Of a stretch of DNA of 7,297 bases, positions 1-6,925 are shown one piece after another. The stretch's first letter is position 1. Each line of letters starts with the position of its first letter. Source of the DNA: Deltaproteobacteria bacterium. GTDB lineage: Bacteria > Bdellovibrionota_C > UBA2361 > OMII01. Below the pieces are notes generated by a model, which was given only the letters and a program-made list of their open reading frames with translations, was not told the origin of the DNA and made no database searches. The stretch lies in the NCBI GenBank assembly GCA_023262305.1, contig JALRCK010000102.1:1-7297 (forward strand), read 5' to 3'. The position numbers and the translations under genes were made by a program.

Positions 1-791
1 CTCGTGGGAGTAAGCGAAACTTTGTTGGATATGTGCTGCCACCACTCCTGTATGTTGAGGAGGTATGGGATCCATAGGATGACCGCCAGAGCGAAGACTC
101 CCAGGGAGAGCGCGCGTTGGCGAAGGGTGTGGCCGATAAGCGCCGCGATGAAGGGCATCGCGAGCATGGACCATGCTCCGGTGTAGTCCCATAGAAGCCC
201 CGACAGGCCAATAGCTCCTATGACGAGCTCTACCTTGCCTCCATCGCACCACAAGATTCGACCGAGCGCGGCGAGGAGAAGAGCTTGGTAAAAGATTATC
301 TCGCCGCCCCACGAGATCCTTCCCCAAAATAGAGACCAGGGAAGGGTTGCCACGAGCGCGGCGGTAACAAAACTGGGAATGATTCCGAAACGCAGCGAGC
401 GTCCCACGCTAAATGAAACAGTCACCGCTAAAATGCCAAAAACGATCGGATACAGGCGCATGGCCCACCACGCCGAATCGGTCCACCACACGATTGGCAT
501 TTGGAATAGAATAGCATGAAGGATGGGACCCTGGGCCGCGAGGACAAAAATCTTTCGATTGCCAAAAAATTCATGGGTAGACTTGAGTGTCTTGATTTCG
601 TCATCGTTGAGTCCGGGTGGCAGCTCAAAGACCTGATAGGTGTGGAGCCATGCTGTCCCGATAGTAAGCAGGAGGAGTGCGCAAAGCGTTGACCAACGCT
701 CCCGTCTCAAGAGCCACCACATACAAAAAGTATAGGCGCCCAGAAAGATGACGGAGAGGATGAGTGGAGAAAAAGGTAGTTGAAGTTGCAT
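1..791 (-). CDS. GT-C membrane glycosyltransferase (ArnT/PMT-like), partial
   Basis: This frame is open from ATG 791 to the left edge (263 codons, no stop), so the C-terminal half or more is missing. It is an integral inner-membrane protein. Hydrophobic segments lie near residues 7-27, 34-48, 84-103, 112-128, 137-155, 165-181, 187-202, 207-221 and 228-244. After the first segments comes PPGLNDDEI (residues 58-66), matching the first periplasmic loop of lipid-linked-sugar GT-C enzymes, where acidic residues (here D63, D64, E65) are catalytic. MRLYPIVFGILAV (111-123) and PWSLFWGRISW (151-161) also match conserved positions of the GT39/GT83-type family. Such enzymes transfer a sugar from a polyprenyl-phosphate donor to a lipid, protein or glycan outside the membrane; donor and acceptor here are unknown. 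An in-frame ATG at 827, directly after a TAA, would add 12 residues; neither start has a good Shine-Dalgarno sequence. It lies downstream of, and probably belongs with, the acetyltransferase/glycosyltransferase genes. Confidence 0.8.
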   Translation of the reverse strand, partial: MQLQLPFSPLILSVIFLGAYTFCMWWLLRRERWSTLCALLLLTIGTAWLHTYQVFELPPGLNDDEIKTLKSTHEFFGNRKIFVLAAQGPILHAILFQMPIVWWTDSAWWAMRLYPIVFGILAVTVSFSVGRSLRFGIIPSFVTAALVATLPWSLFWGRISWGGEIIFYQALLLAALGRILWCDGGKVELVIGAIGLSGLLWDYTGAWSMLAMPFIAALIGHTLRQRALSLGVFALAVILWIPYLLNIQEWWQHISNKVSLTPT

Positions 792-844
792 GGTAAAAGC
801 TAAACAAACCCCAAAAGATACAAGCATTTAGGGGTGTGTTGGTC

Positions 845-864
845 AACCTCTTTTATGAGAGGTT
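845..864. repeat. Small perfect hairpin before the GT-C gene
   Basis: AACCTCT (845-851) and AGAGGTT (858-864) form a perfect 7-bp stem with a 6-nt loop, just upstream of the possible ATG at 827. There is no T tract on either side, so it is not a convincing terminator. It may be a leader structure for the GT-C gene or chance. Confidence 0.35.
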
Positions 865-870
865 CGATGT

Positions 871-906
871 AAAACTGCCGGGCTTCAAGACCGCAAAAGT
901 CGCCCG
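871..906 (-). terminator. Weak candidate terminator after the acetyltransferase gene
   Basis: On the minus strand CGGGC (906-902) pairs with GCCCG (883-879). An inner GAC/GTC pair lies within the 18-nt loop, and TTTT follows at 874-871. The stem is short and the T run is only four, so termination is doubtful. It lies in the ~160-nt gap between the acetyltransferase stop and the GT-C start, where some internal termination or attenuation would make sense. A second small inverted repeat, GGATTT/AAATCC, lies at 925-945. Confidence 0.25.
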
Positions 907-953
907 AAATTCCTCACAAAACTTGGATTTGTCGCAGGGAAATCCTCTTCGCA

Positions 954-1427
954 CTACTTTGTGTGTAGTTTGCGAATGAGTCGAGCAGGGTTGCCTGCGT
1001 ATATCCCTGGCTCTAAGAGGTCTTTCGTGACAACTGAACCCGCGCCTACTACCACATGGTCGCACACAGCAACTGGCAACATCGTGACGTTTGAGCCGAT
1101 CGATACGTGATTCCCGATGCGGGTCGGTTTCCACTTTGACGCGTCCGTCCTCTCTGGCGCGCCCTCCTTGAAGAGGTCGTTGGTAAACATAACGCCGTGC
1201 CCAACGAATGTATCATCGCCGATGGTGACTAGATCGCAGATAAATGAGTGTGATTGTATTCGACAACGCTTGCCGATTACAGCGCCCTTTTGAATCTCAG
1301 TAAAAGGGCCGACAAATGTTTCATCGCCGATTTCACAGCCGTAGAGATTGCATGGCTCAACAACCGTCACGCCCTCGCCGAACTTCACATCGTTGATTTT
1401 TGCGCTAAGAATTCGTGGGGCCATCAT
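954..1427 (-). CDS. Left-handed beta-helix N-acetyltransferase (WbpD/FdtC-like)
   Basis: A 157-residue cytoplasmic acyltransferase of the hexapeptide-repeat (LbH) superfamily, probably trimeric and acetyl-CoA dependent. Repeated [VI]-G-x-x-x-x-[VI] units run through most of the chain (GEGVTV, GDETFVGP, GKRCRI, GDDTFVGH, GNHVSIGSNV). The insert GVMFTNDLFKEGAPERTD (about residues 77-94) and the C-terminal VVVGAGSVVTKDL...GNPARLIRKL block resemble enzymes that N-acetylate 3-amino sugars on UDP or dTDP (WbpD, WlbB, FdtC, QdtC). The likely reaction is acetylation of the amino group installed by the aminotransferase encoded upstream; the sugar itself is inferred only from context. Length is typical of FdtC-like members and shorter than WbpD. 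Two tandem ATGs (1427, 1424) follow AGAGGAG, which overlaps the stop codon of the preceding glycosyltransferase reading frame; the second ATG has the better spacing. The gap to the broken glycosyltransferase is 7 nt, so the two are probably co-transcribed. Confidence 0.88.
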   Translation of the reverse strand: MMAPRILSAKINDVKFGEGVTVVEPCNLYGCEIGDETFVGPFTEIQKGAVIGKRCRIQSHSFICDLVTIGDDTFVGHGVMFTNDLFKEGAPERTDASKWKPTRIGNHVSIGSNVTMLPVAVCDHVVVGAGSVVTKDLLEPGIYAGNPARLIRKLHTK

Positions 1428-1434
1428 CTCCTCT

Positions 1435-2206
1435 CTATGCTTGTAGGCACGTTCCGTTAGTGCGCGGAGTTTCGTCTCTCTCCGTGGTCTTAATTACTGG
1501 TGTAGCTGCGCTAAAACCCTTGCCATCAAGCCGGGCTATTAGCCAGGGCTTTAGTAACGCGTACCAACCACTGAAAGGCTTGATCTTAGAGTACCTCTGG
1601 CCGCGCGGTGGATATCGCATCGTAATCGGAACCTCCTTCCATCGAAGAGTCGGTTCCCGCAACACCTTGCCGTAGAGGTAGTACTCAAAGCCGTAGGTGT
1701 CGAGCCACGGCGCTTTCCAGTTAAAGTTGGCCCGACGGATAATGTCGAGGTTAAAAGCTTTGTACCCGCAGGTTGCGTCCGTAAGGTGCACGCCGTACAG
1801 CGTGTTAACTAGGGCTCCTACCATAGGGATGCTCAACTGGCGAAACTTCGGTAGGTTTGGTGATTGACCTCCTGATAAGAAGCGACTGCCGGTGACGTAG
1901 TCTGCCTCACCTCGCCGCACAGGGTCGACAACAGCGCTCAGCTCGCGCGGTAACATCTTCCCGTTGCTCGCGATGACGCTAAAAATCTGATAATCGCGCT
2001 GCAGGGCCCAGTCGATCGCCCACATTCGTGGCGAGATTGATTACTTCATAGCCGCTCTCTGCCACCAGCTTTTCGGAGCCGTCCGAGGAGCCGTTGTTAA
2101 CGAGAAGCACGGTATCAACTGCGAGAGGTGTCTCCTTGAGCTCGCGCAAAACAGTCGGGAATTCTTGGGCCTGGTCGTATACGGGAATGAACAAAACACT
2201 CTTCAT
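1435..2206 (-). pseudogene. Family 2 glycosyltransferase, frameshifted
   Basis: Two overlapping minus-strand frames together make one GT2 (GT-A fold) protein. The first frame starts at ATG 2206 with KSVLFIPVYDQAQEFP, then VLLVNNGSSDGS (nucleotide-binding region) and VINLATNVG. It then leaves frame and would stop near 1979. The second frame continues with AIDWALQRDYQIFSVIASNGK, ADYVTGSRFLSGG and TDATCGYKAF, ending at TAG 1435. The break is at about 2020-2030. GT2 relatives of this type usually read N-x-G-x-G-G-A-[IV] there, so about 11 nt seem to be missing; restoring them gives about 260 residues. The intact family transfers a sugar from a nucleotide donor to a lipid carrier or growing glycan at the cytoplasmic membrane face. 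The position usually occupied by acidic residues (GNGKDDP or DGDGQxDP in relatives) reads SNGKMLP. It starts 16 nt after the aminotransferase stop. It could be a true pseudogene or a sequencing/assembly error; both halves are otherwise well preserved. Confidence 0.8.
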
Positions 2207-2222
2207 AGCTGTTTGAAAGCGA

Positions 2223-3329
2223 TTACAGGCATTCTGACAGCTTCTCAACAACGAAGTCGATCTGTGAGTCCGATATCTCCGGGAACATCGGGAGGGAGAG
2301 GATGCGGGAAGCTATTCGCTCAGTCACAGGAAACGAGCCGGGCTTGTATCCAAGCTCTTTGTACCCGCCTTGCAGGTAGAAGGGGACAGGATAGTGAATG
2401 CCGGTCTGCACCTCATTTTTGGCCAAGTGCTCCATTATTTGTTGGCGCTGCTCGACCTGAATAACGAAGAGGTGGAAGACGTGTTCATCGGCAGAACGAG
2501 GGTCGGGAAGAACGAGACCCCTCTCAGTGAGGGGCTTCAGCCGTTCGATGTACTTGATCGCAGCCGCATGTCGCTGGGCGTTCCACTTCGCGAGGTGCCG
2601 GAGTTTAATGTCGAGGATCGCTGCTTGTACCCCATCCAATCGTGAATTCGCCCCACGCTCCGGATGCTCGTACTTAATCTCAGATCCGTAGTTTCGTAGC
2701 CTGCGAATCTTAGAATTTAACTCCGCTGAGTCGGTGCACACTGCTCCGCCATCGCCGTATGCTCCGAGGTTTTTGCCTGGATAGAAACTAAATGACCCGA
2801 ATGCGCCGAATGTGCCGGTGCATTTACCGGCCCATCGAGCGCCGTGCGATTGAGCCGTATCCTCTACGATGGCCAAGGAGTGTCGATGTGCAAATGTAGA
2901 TACTCGATCCATGTCGCACGCTCGTCCATACAGGTGGACTGGACAGATCGCTTTGGTTTGAGGAGTAAGAGCACCTTCAAGTTTATCGTAATCCATAAGG
3001 TAGGTGTTCTCATCGATATCAACGAGAACAGGAGTCGCTCCAGCGTTCAAGATACCGATTGCGGTTGCGACAAACGTGTGTGCTGGGATGATGACTTCGT
3101 CACCTGGACCGATACCCAGAGCCTGATAGGAGAGGGTGAGTGAGTCGGTGCCGTTTGCCACGCCTGCCACATATTGCGCTCCTAAGAATTGAGCGAAGGA
3201 CTCTTCGAATCGTTTGACTTGGGGGCCAAGAATAAAAGCTGTTTGCGAGAAGACCTCATCGGTGGCGCGCAGCACTTCATCCTTGAGGGCGAGGTATTGA
3301 GTCTTTAGATCGATAAAAGGGACGAACAC
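2223..3329 (-). CDS. DegT/DnrJ/EryC1 sugar aminotransferase (WbpE/FdtB-like)
   Basis: A PLP-dependent fold-type I aminotransferase (368 residues from GTG 3329) that transfers an amino group, usually from glutamate, to a keto-sugar nucleotide in the cytosol. It opens with FVPFIDLKTQY, the standard start of this family. It has NGTDSL (residues 59-64, phosphate binding), GDEVIIPAHTFVAT (76-89), VEDTAQSHGA (155-164, with the pyridine-nitrogen Asp at 157) and SFYPGKNLGAYGDGG (181-195), where K186 is the expected Schiff-base lysine. NSRLDGVQAAIL (228-239) and IHYPVPF (311-317) are also typical. I chose GTG 3329 because GGGAGG lies 4 nt upstream and the family core begins there. ATG 3341 and TTG 3407 are in-frame alternatives that add 4 and 26 poorly conserved residues. 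The substrate could be a UDP-3-keto-GlcNAcA-type sugar (WbpE) or a dTDP-3-keto-6-deoxyhexose (FdtB/QdtB); the neighbours support a 3-amino sugar but do not decide. Confidence 0.92.
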   Translation of the reverse strand: MFVPFIDLKTQYLALKDEVLRATDEVFSQTAFILGPQVKRFEESFAQFLGAQYVAGVANGTDSLTLSYQALGIGPGDEVIIPAHTFVATAIGILNAGATPVLVDIDENTYLMDYDKLEGALTPQTKAICPVHLYGRACDMDRVSTFAHRHSLAIVEDTAQSHGARWAGKCTGTFGAFGSFSFYPGKNLGAYGDGGAVCTDSAELNSKIRRLRNYGSEIKYEHPERGANSRLDGVQAAILDIKLRHLAKWNAQRHAAAIKYIERLKPLTERGLVLPDPRSADEHVFHLFVIQVEQRQQIMEHLAKNEVQTGIHYPVPFYLQGGYKELGYKPGSFPVTERIASRILSLPMFPEISDSQIDFVVEKLSECL

Positions 3330-3648
3330 GAGACCTCCCATGGTGCCGTGATAGTGGGTTCGGGCGCTGTAATGCGGGACTCCGATATCCTCTCGGAGCG
3401 TCACCAAACCGTCAACTGATAGGATGCGGCATCAGGAGTTTAGGGATGATGAGTATGGAGCACTATGCTCTTATCAGTGGGGTGATTGCCGGCAAATCGA
3501 TCCAGGGGAGCGAAAAATGGGGTGCAGATGGCGTTAATGTTATACGGTGTTTTACCCGGTAGGGGTGCTTTTGAAGGACGCCTTCCCTCGCAAGCACCCG
3601 TGATAACGCGATGAGCCCTTAGGAAAGGGTTGCGCATCTAACTAACGG
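3330..3648. promoter_or_regulatory. Divergent intergenic region with several hairpins
   Basis: This stretch separates the divergent aminotransferase and oxidoreductase genes and must hold promoters for both; I cannot pick convincing -35/-10 pairs. It contains three local inverted repeats: GAGCA/TGCTC around 3459-3471, the nested stem at 3563-3599 (separate entry), and CCCTT/AAGGG around 3616-3629. A minus-strand frame of 65 codons (3637-3440) exists, but it has no ribosome binding site and no family resemblance, so I do not call it a gene. Confidence 0.45.
3563..3599. repeat. Nested stem-loop between divergent genes
   Basis: GGGTGCTT (3563-3570) is perfectly complementary to AAGCACCC (3592-3599). 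Inside it GAAGG (3573-3577) pairs with CCTTC (3581-3585) around a 3-nt loop. There is no T run after either end, which argues against a simple terminator. It may be an operator, a transcript leader structure, or a REP-like palindrome. Confidence 0.5.
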
Positions 3649-4812
3649 GTGGATATGCCCTTGTACCGATCTCCCTTCAGGGTTTTGTTAAGAAAGATGG
3701 ACACAAACGACAAGCATCCACATAGTTCCGAATCACCATTCGAGGCAGATGTCAGCCGAAAGGTGCGAACGTGTGTTGTTGGCTTAGGGCATTGGGGACC
3801 GAACCTGGTGCGGGCCATCGAGCGACATCAGAGGGCAGAGGTTGTTGTCGCCGTGGATCAGTCATCGGAGCGTCGAGCACTTATCTCTCAAAAGATTCCA
3901 AACCTGCCCCTTGAGGCGACATTCGCTGATTGCCTGGAGAAGCATCAGTTCGACGCAGTCTTCGTCGCTGTGCCAACGGAGCTCCACTACCAAATAGGAA
4001 TGCAAGTGCTCCAAGCGGGCAAGCACCTCTTTATGGAGAAACCTTTGGCTGGTAATAGCCAAGAGTGTCGGGAGCTGTGTGAGGAGGCAGACCGCAGAAA
4101 GCTTCAGCTCATGACTGGTCACATCTTCATGTTCAACGACGGCATCACGACGATGAAGCAGATCGTGAAGCAGGGAGACCTTGGCAATCTCTTCTATCTA
4201 CACTCCGTTCGCACCAACCTCGGCCCGTTGAGGACCGATGTGAATGCGATATGGGATCTCGCATCTCACGATATCTCTATATTTAACTATATCTTTGAGT
4301 CGTTGCCGATGCAGGTAACGTGCTCTGCGTACAGCCTCCTTGGACGCCCGATGCAGGATGTCGCGCAAGGCACTTTGGTGTACCCGAACAACAGAATCGC
4401 GGCGTTCTTTGTGAGCTGGCTTGATCCTCAAAAGAAGCGCGAGATCACCGCGGTCGGAGACCGCAAGATGCTCGTGTTCGATGACATGAAACCCGAACGC
4501 CCCCTCAAGATCTTTGATAAGGGCATCACGGTCAGCAAGCCAACCGAGTATTCCGACAACTTCAACAACTTCCGAATGTCGATTCGTGATGGTGGGTGTC
4601 TTGAGCCTGAAACGACGACGGGCGAGCCACTCTTTAATGAGTGCTGCCATTTTATCGATTCAGTTATTGCAGGAACTCGCCCCCGGACCGATGGCTACAA
4701 TGGATTCGATGTGGTCCGAATCCTTGAGGCGTTAACCCGTTCAATGAGCGAGGGGGGACGTCCAGTGAGCTTGTGGCACCAAGAGTCATCGGCAACGCGT
4801 AGGGCTAGCTGA
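3649..4812 (+). CDS. Gfo/Idh/MocA-family NAD(P)-dependent sugar oxidoreductase
   Basis: A 387-residue cytosolic oxidoreductase with an N-terminal Rossmann domain and a C-terminal alpha/beta substrate domain. Visible motifs (numbered from GTG 3649) are VVGLGHWGPNLVR (43-55, dinucleotide binding), VAVPTELHY (106-114), FMEKPLAG (128-135, with K131 the family's catalytic lysine in E-K-P), MTGHIFMFND (155-164) and IWDLASHDISIFNY (201-214, with D203, H207 and D208 near the active site). It probably oxidises or reduces a hydroxyl/keto group, often at C3, of a nucleotide sugar. Next to an aminotransferase and an N-acetyltransferase it would fill the role of WbpB/WlbA, although its motifs look more like the general WGPNLVRN-type clade than WbpB itself. 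The start is unsure: GTG 3649, ATG 3655 and ATG 3697 are all in frame with weak ribosome binding sites, and homology begins only near residue 39. It is transcribed away from the other glycan genes. Confidence 0.88.
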   Translation: MDMPLYRSPFRVLLRKMDTNDKHPHSSESPFEADVSRKVRTCVVGLGHWGPNLVRAIERHQRAEVVVAVDQSSERRALISQKIPNLPLEATFADCLEKHQFDAVFVAVPTELHYQIGMQVLQAGKHLFMEKPLAGNSQECRELCEEADRRKLQLMTGHIFMFNDGITTMKQIVKQGDLGNLFYLHSVRTNLGPLRTDVNAIWDLASHDISIFNYIFESLPMQVTCSAYSLLGRPMQDVAQGTLVYPNNRIAAFFVSWLDPQKKREITAVGDRKMLVFDDMKPERPLKIFDKGITVSKPTEYSDNFNNFRMSIRDGGCLEPETTTGEPLFNECCHFIDSVIAGTRPRTDGYNGFDVVRILEALTRSMSEGGRPVSLWHQESSATRRAS

Positions 4813-4903
4813 TTCGATCGCCTCCTTGATTTCTTTGTGAAAATTCGAGCGTACCGCATTGGTTACATGCCGAAGACGGAACCCTTTCAGACCGTGCCAC
4901 TAC

Positions 4904-4930
4904 AAAGCCGAAGGCCTTTCGTATTCTTTT
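4904..4930 (+). terminator. Candidate weak terminator after the oxidoreductase gene
   Basis: AAAG-CC (4904-4909), a GAA loop, then GG-(C bulge)-CTTT (4913-4919) form a 6-bp stem followed by the T-rich tail CGTATTCTTTT. It lies about 90 nt past the oxidoreductase stop and before the next plus-strand gene. The rest of the 4813-4992 gap shows no further recognisable structure. Confidence 0.35.
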
Positions 4931-4992
4931 AATGTCTACTCCTTCCGCTCAAATCAGCCCTCTGTGTAGGGGGTAGATCGTCCACGGGAGGC

Positions 4993-5787
4993 ATGGCATC
5001 ATCCGTTCCCATGTTTGCTCCGTTGTTTCCATCAGACGACGCCTTATGTGCGCGCGAAGCCCGTCTCAGGCTCCCTGAGGTTCGCTCAAGGCACTTTGTG
5101 CCCCTCTCTGATCAAATCGGGGAGGGTGTAGAGCGTCTGCGTTGCTCTCCTGACCTTGTGGCGATTGAGATCCCCAAGGTTCGGCCCTTGTTCGCCTCGG
5201 AGTTGAGCGCGGTTGTGAGTGACTCCCCAGAGTTCTGCATGAGGTATAGTGGGAGAGATGCAAGCGCTCTTGGTGCAGCAGTAAAGCTTGAGTTGAGGTC
5301 GTGCGGATTTCCCTCTGCTCTCCGTCGTGCTCTCGTCGATTACCTCTCCGGCCTCTTCGACCAGTTTCGAGAGGTCACGCCGGGGAGCTCCCTTGAGACC
5401 TTCTTAATTCTGCGTCGGCCACGGAGCCGATCACATTGGCACATCGATCACTATCGCCCAGAGGCATTGCAGTTTATCTCAACGCTCGCCGGTTATCCCA
5501 ATACTCCATTCCTTCTCAGCGATGACTATGATCGCGGGGTGTTTGAGCGCTACCGCCAATCGATTTCGCAGCGTGAGCTTGAGTGCCAGGGGCTCTCCCT
5601 CGATGATGAGGTGCTCTATCCCCTCAAGGCTGGGATGAATCAGTTGGCCCAAGGGATAGAGCCTCGCTTCGTTGCGGGGGACCTTTTATTCAAGGGCGAT
5701 GAGCTCCTGCACGCGACGCCTGTGAGTCCGGTGTCACGACTCATTTTTACCATGAGCGCGGTTCTGACGGAGGCTGCACAAACGTAG
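4993..5787 (+). CDS. Uncharacterised protein, 2OG/Fe(II)-oxygenase-like (DUF1826-like)
   Basis: A 264-residue soluble protein without a signal peptide or membrane segments. Its C-terminal half carries SHWHIDHYRPEALQFISTLAGYPNTPFL (start S147), with H150-x-D152 as a possible metal pair. Further on comes GDLLFKGDELLHATPVSPVSRLIF, with H240 as a possible third metal ligand and R249 nine residues later, where 2-oxoglutarate oxygenases place the co-substrate-binding Arg or Lys. The layout (H-x-D, then a strand ending G-x-x-x-T-x-x-L, then GDxxxFKG...H...RLxxT) also resembles what I recall of the DUF1826 family. The N-terminal ~135 residues show no motif I recognise. The start is ATG 4993; GGGAGG ends only 1 nt before it, which is unusually tight, and the next in-frame ATG (5011) has no ribosome binding site. 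A hydroxylase role is an inference from the motif and no substrate can be named. It may share the oxidoreductase's transcription unit across a 180-nt gap. Confidence 0.6.
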   Translation: MASSVPMFAPLFPSDDALCAREARLRLPEVRSRHFVPLSDQIGEGVERLRCSPDLVAIEIPKVRPLFASELSAVVSDSPEFCMRYSGRDASALGAAVKLELRSCGFPSALRRALVDYLSGLFDQFREVTPGSSLETFLILRRPRSRSHWHIDHYRPEALQFISTLAGYPNTPFLLSDDYDRGVFERYRQSISQRELECQGLSLDDEVLYPLKAGMNQLAQGIEPRFVAGDLLFKGDELLHATPVSPVSRLIFTMSAVLTEAAQT

Positions 5788-5815
5788 CTTCGGTACCGCC
5801 ACTTGTTTGAGGCAC

Positions 5816-6862
5816 TTACCTCACGCATGCGGTCAGCTGAGAGTCTGCTTCACGCAGGATCTCAGCCGTCGCCTCCCACGATATACAGGCATCGGTAATC
5901 GAAACGCCATACCGAAGCTCGCCGCTACCGAGATCTTGCCGGCCCTCGTGGAGATTGCTCTCAAGCATCCAACCAACGATAGGGGAGTTCCCACGCTGGA
6001 TCTGAGAGAGCACATCTTTAAAAACTGCCGCTTGTCGATTGTGGTCCTTGTTTGAGTTGCCGTGGCTGCAATCAACGATGATGTTCGGCGCGACACCGTG
6101 CCGTTCCATCAAGGCTGCGGTCGCCGCCACGTTCGTCTCGTCGTAATTGGGCATCTTGCTGCCTCGAAGGACGATGTGCCCGTATTTGTTTCCTCGAGTT
6201 TGAACCACTGCGCACTGTCCGTGCTGATTGATACCCAGAAAACGATGGGGCTGCTCGGCAGAGACGATCCCATGAACGGCGATCAGGACATTTCCATCCG
6301 TGCCGTTTTTGAATCCGACAGGGGAGGAGAGTCCGCTCGCCATCTCCCGATGCGTTTGGCTTTCGACGGTGCGAGCTCCAATTGCGGTCCATGAAATGAG
6401 GTCTCCGATGTATTGCGGGACGATCGGATCTAGGGCTTCGGTCGCTATGGGCAAACCGATCTCAGCCACCGCCATGAGGAGCCGTCTCGCCACGAAGAGT
6501 CCCTCTTCAACGTGAAAGGAGTCGTCGAGGCGAGGGTCGTTTATCAACCCCTTCCAGCCGGTGGTGGTACGGGGTTTCTCAAAGTAGACCCGCATGACAA
6601 TGAAGAGGGTGTCTTTAACTTGCTCGGCAAGGGTCTTAAGGCGCCGTGCGTATTCGAGGGTGGCCTCAGGATCGTACGCCGCGCAGGGTCCAACGATAAC
6701 GAGCTTGCGCGGATCCTTGCGATCTAGGATCTCCTCAATAACTTGGCGCGACTCGGTGATCTGGTCCTCAAGGCGCTCCGAGAGGGGGAGGGCCGCCTTG
6801 ACTGCCGCCGGGGTCGGTAGTGGAACAATTGATTCAACGTGAAGATTCTCGGTGATAACCAT
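5816..6862 (-). CDS. 3-deoxy-7-phosphoheptulonate (DAHP) synthase, AroF/G/H type
   Basis: A 348-residue cytosolic enzyme catalysing the first step of the shikimate pathway: phosphoenolpyruvate plus erythrose 4-phosphate gives DAHP. Length and layout match the Escherichia coli AroG/AroF/AroH isozymes almost residue for residue. The metal ligands are present: C60 (VGPC), H267 (DCSHGNS), E301 (MLESNL) and D324 (SITDACI). So are the substrate-binding blocks RVYFEKPRTT (91-100), GWKGLINDP (102-110), IGARTVESQ (161-169), PVGFKNGTDG (181-190, K185) and LRG (232-234). Positions matching the AroG feedback site include D145, P149, S179 and F208, with A143 where AroG has Phe, so allosteric inhibition by an aromatic amino acid is likely but the effector cannot be read. 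I cannot assign aroF, aroG or aroH. The start is ATG 6862 with AAGAGG 9 nt upstream. It is convergent with the oxygenase-like gene (28-nt gap) and is preceded by an aromatic-rich leader ORF. Confidence 0.97.
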   Translation of the reverse strand: MVITENLHVESIVPLPTPAAVKAALPLSERLEDQITESRQVIEEILDRKDPRKLVIVGPCAAYDPEATLEYARRLKTLAEQVKDTLFIVMRVYFEKPRTTTGWKGLINDPRLDDSFHVEEGLFVARRLLMAVAEIGLPIATEALDPIVPQYIGDLISWTAIGARTVESQTHREMASGLSSPVGFKNGTDGNVLIAVHGIVSAEQPHRFLGINQHGQCAVVQTRGNKYGHIVLRGSKMPNYDETNVAATAALMERHGVAPNIIVDCSHGNSNKDHNRQAAVFKDVLSQIQRGNSPIVGWMLESNLHEGRQDLGSGELRYGVSITDACISWEATAEILREADSQLTACVR

Positions 6863-6871
6863 ACAACAAGG

Positions 6872-6877
6872 CCTCTT
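6872..6877 (-). promoter_or_regulatory. Ribosome binding site of the DAHP synthase gene
   Basis: AAGAGG on the minus strand, 9 nt upstream of ATG 6862. It is the strongest Shine-Dalgarno match near this start. It matters because AAGAGGC (6877-6871) is perfectly complementary to GCCTCTT inside the upstream leader ORF. Confidence 0.75.
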
Positions 6878-6885
6878 TGAGTGAG

Positions 6886-6920
6886 GTTTGAAGAAACTAT
6901 AGGGATGTGTTGGAAGAAAC
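6886..6920. repeat. Direct repeat in the DAHP synthase leader
   Basis: GTTTGAAGAAAC (6886-6897) and GTTGGAAGAAAC (6909-6920) match at 11 of 12 positions, with starts 23 nt apart, close to two helical turns. This could be a pair of operator half-sites or a repeated RNA element between the leader ORF and the gene; it may also be chance. Confidence 0.35.
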
Positions 6921-6925
6921 GAATA

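Noticed and set aside
1979..2025. Programmed frameshift in the GT2 gene
   Set aside because: No slippery heptamer or following structure is seen, and the motif at the junction is missing residues rather than merely shifted.
3440..3637. 65-codon minus-strand frame in the divergent intergenic region
   Set aside because: No ribosome binding site, no recognisable family, and it spans strong inverted repeats that better explain the sequence.
5788..5815. Bidirectional terminator between the convergent genes
   Set aside because: GGTACCGCC and GGCACTTACC pair only imperfectly and there is no T run on either strand.
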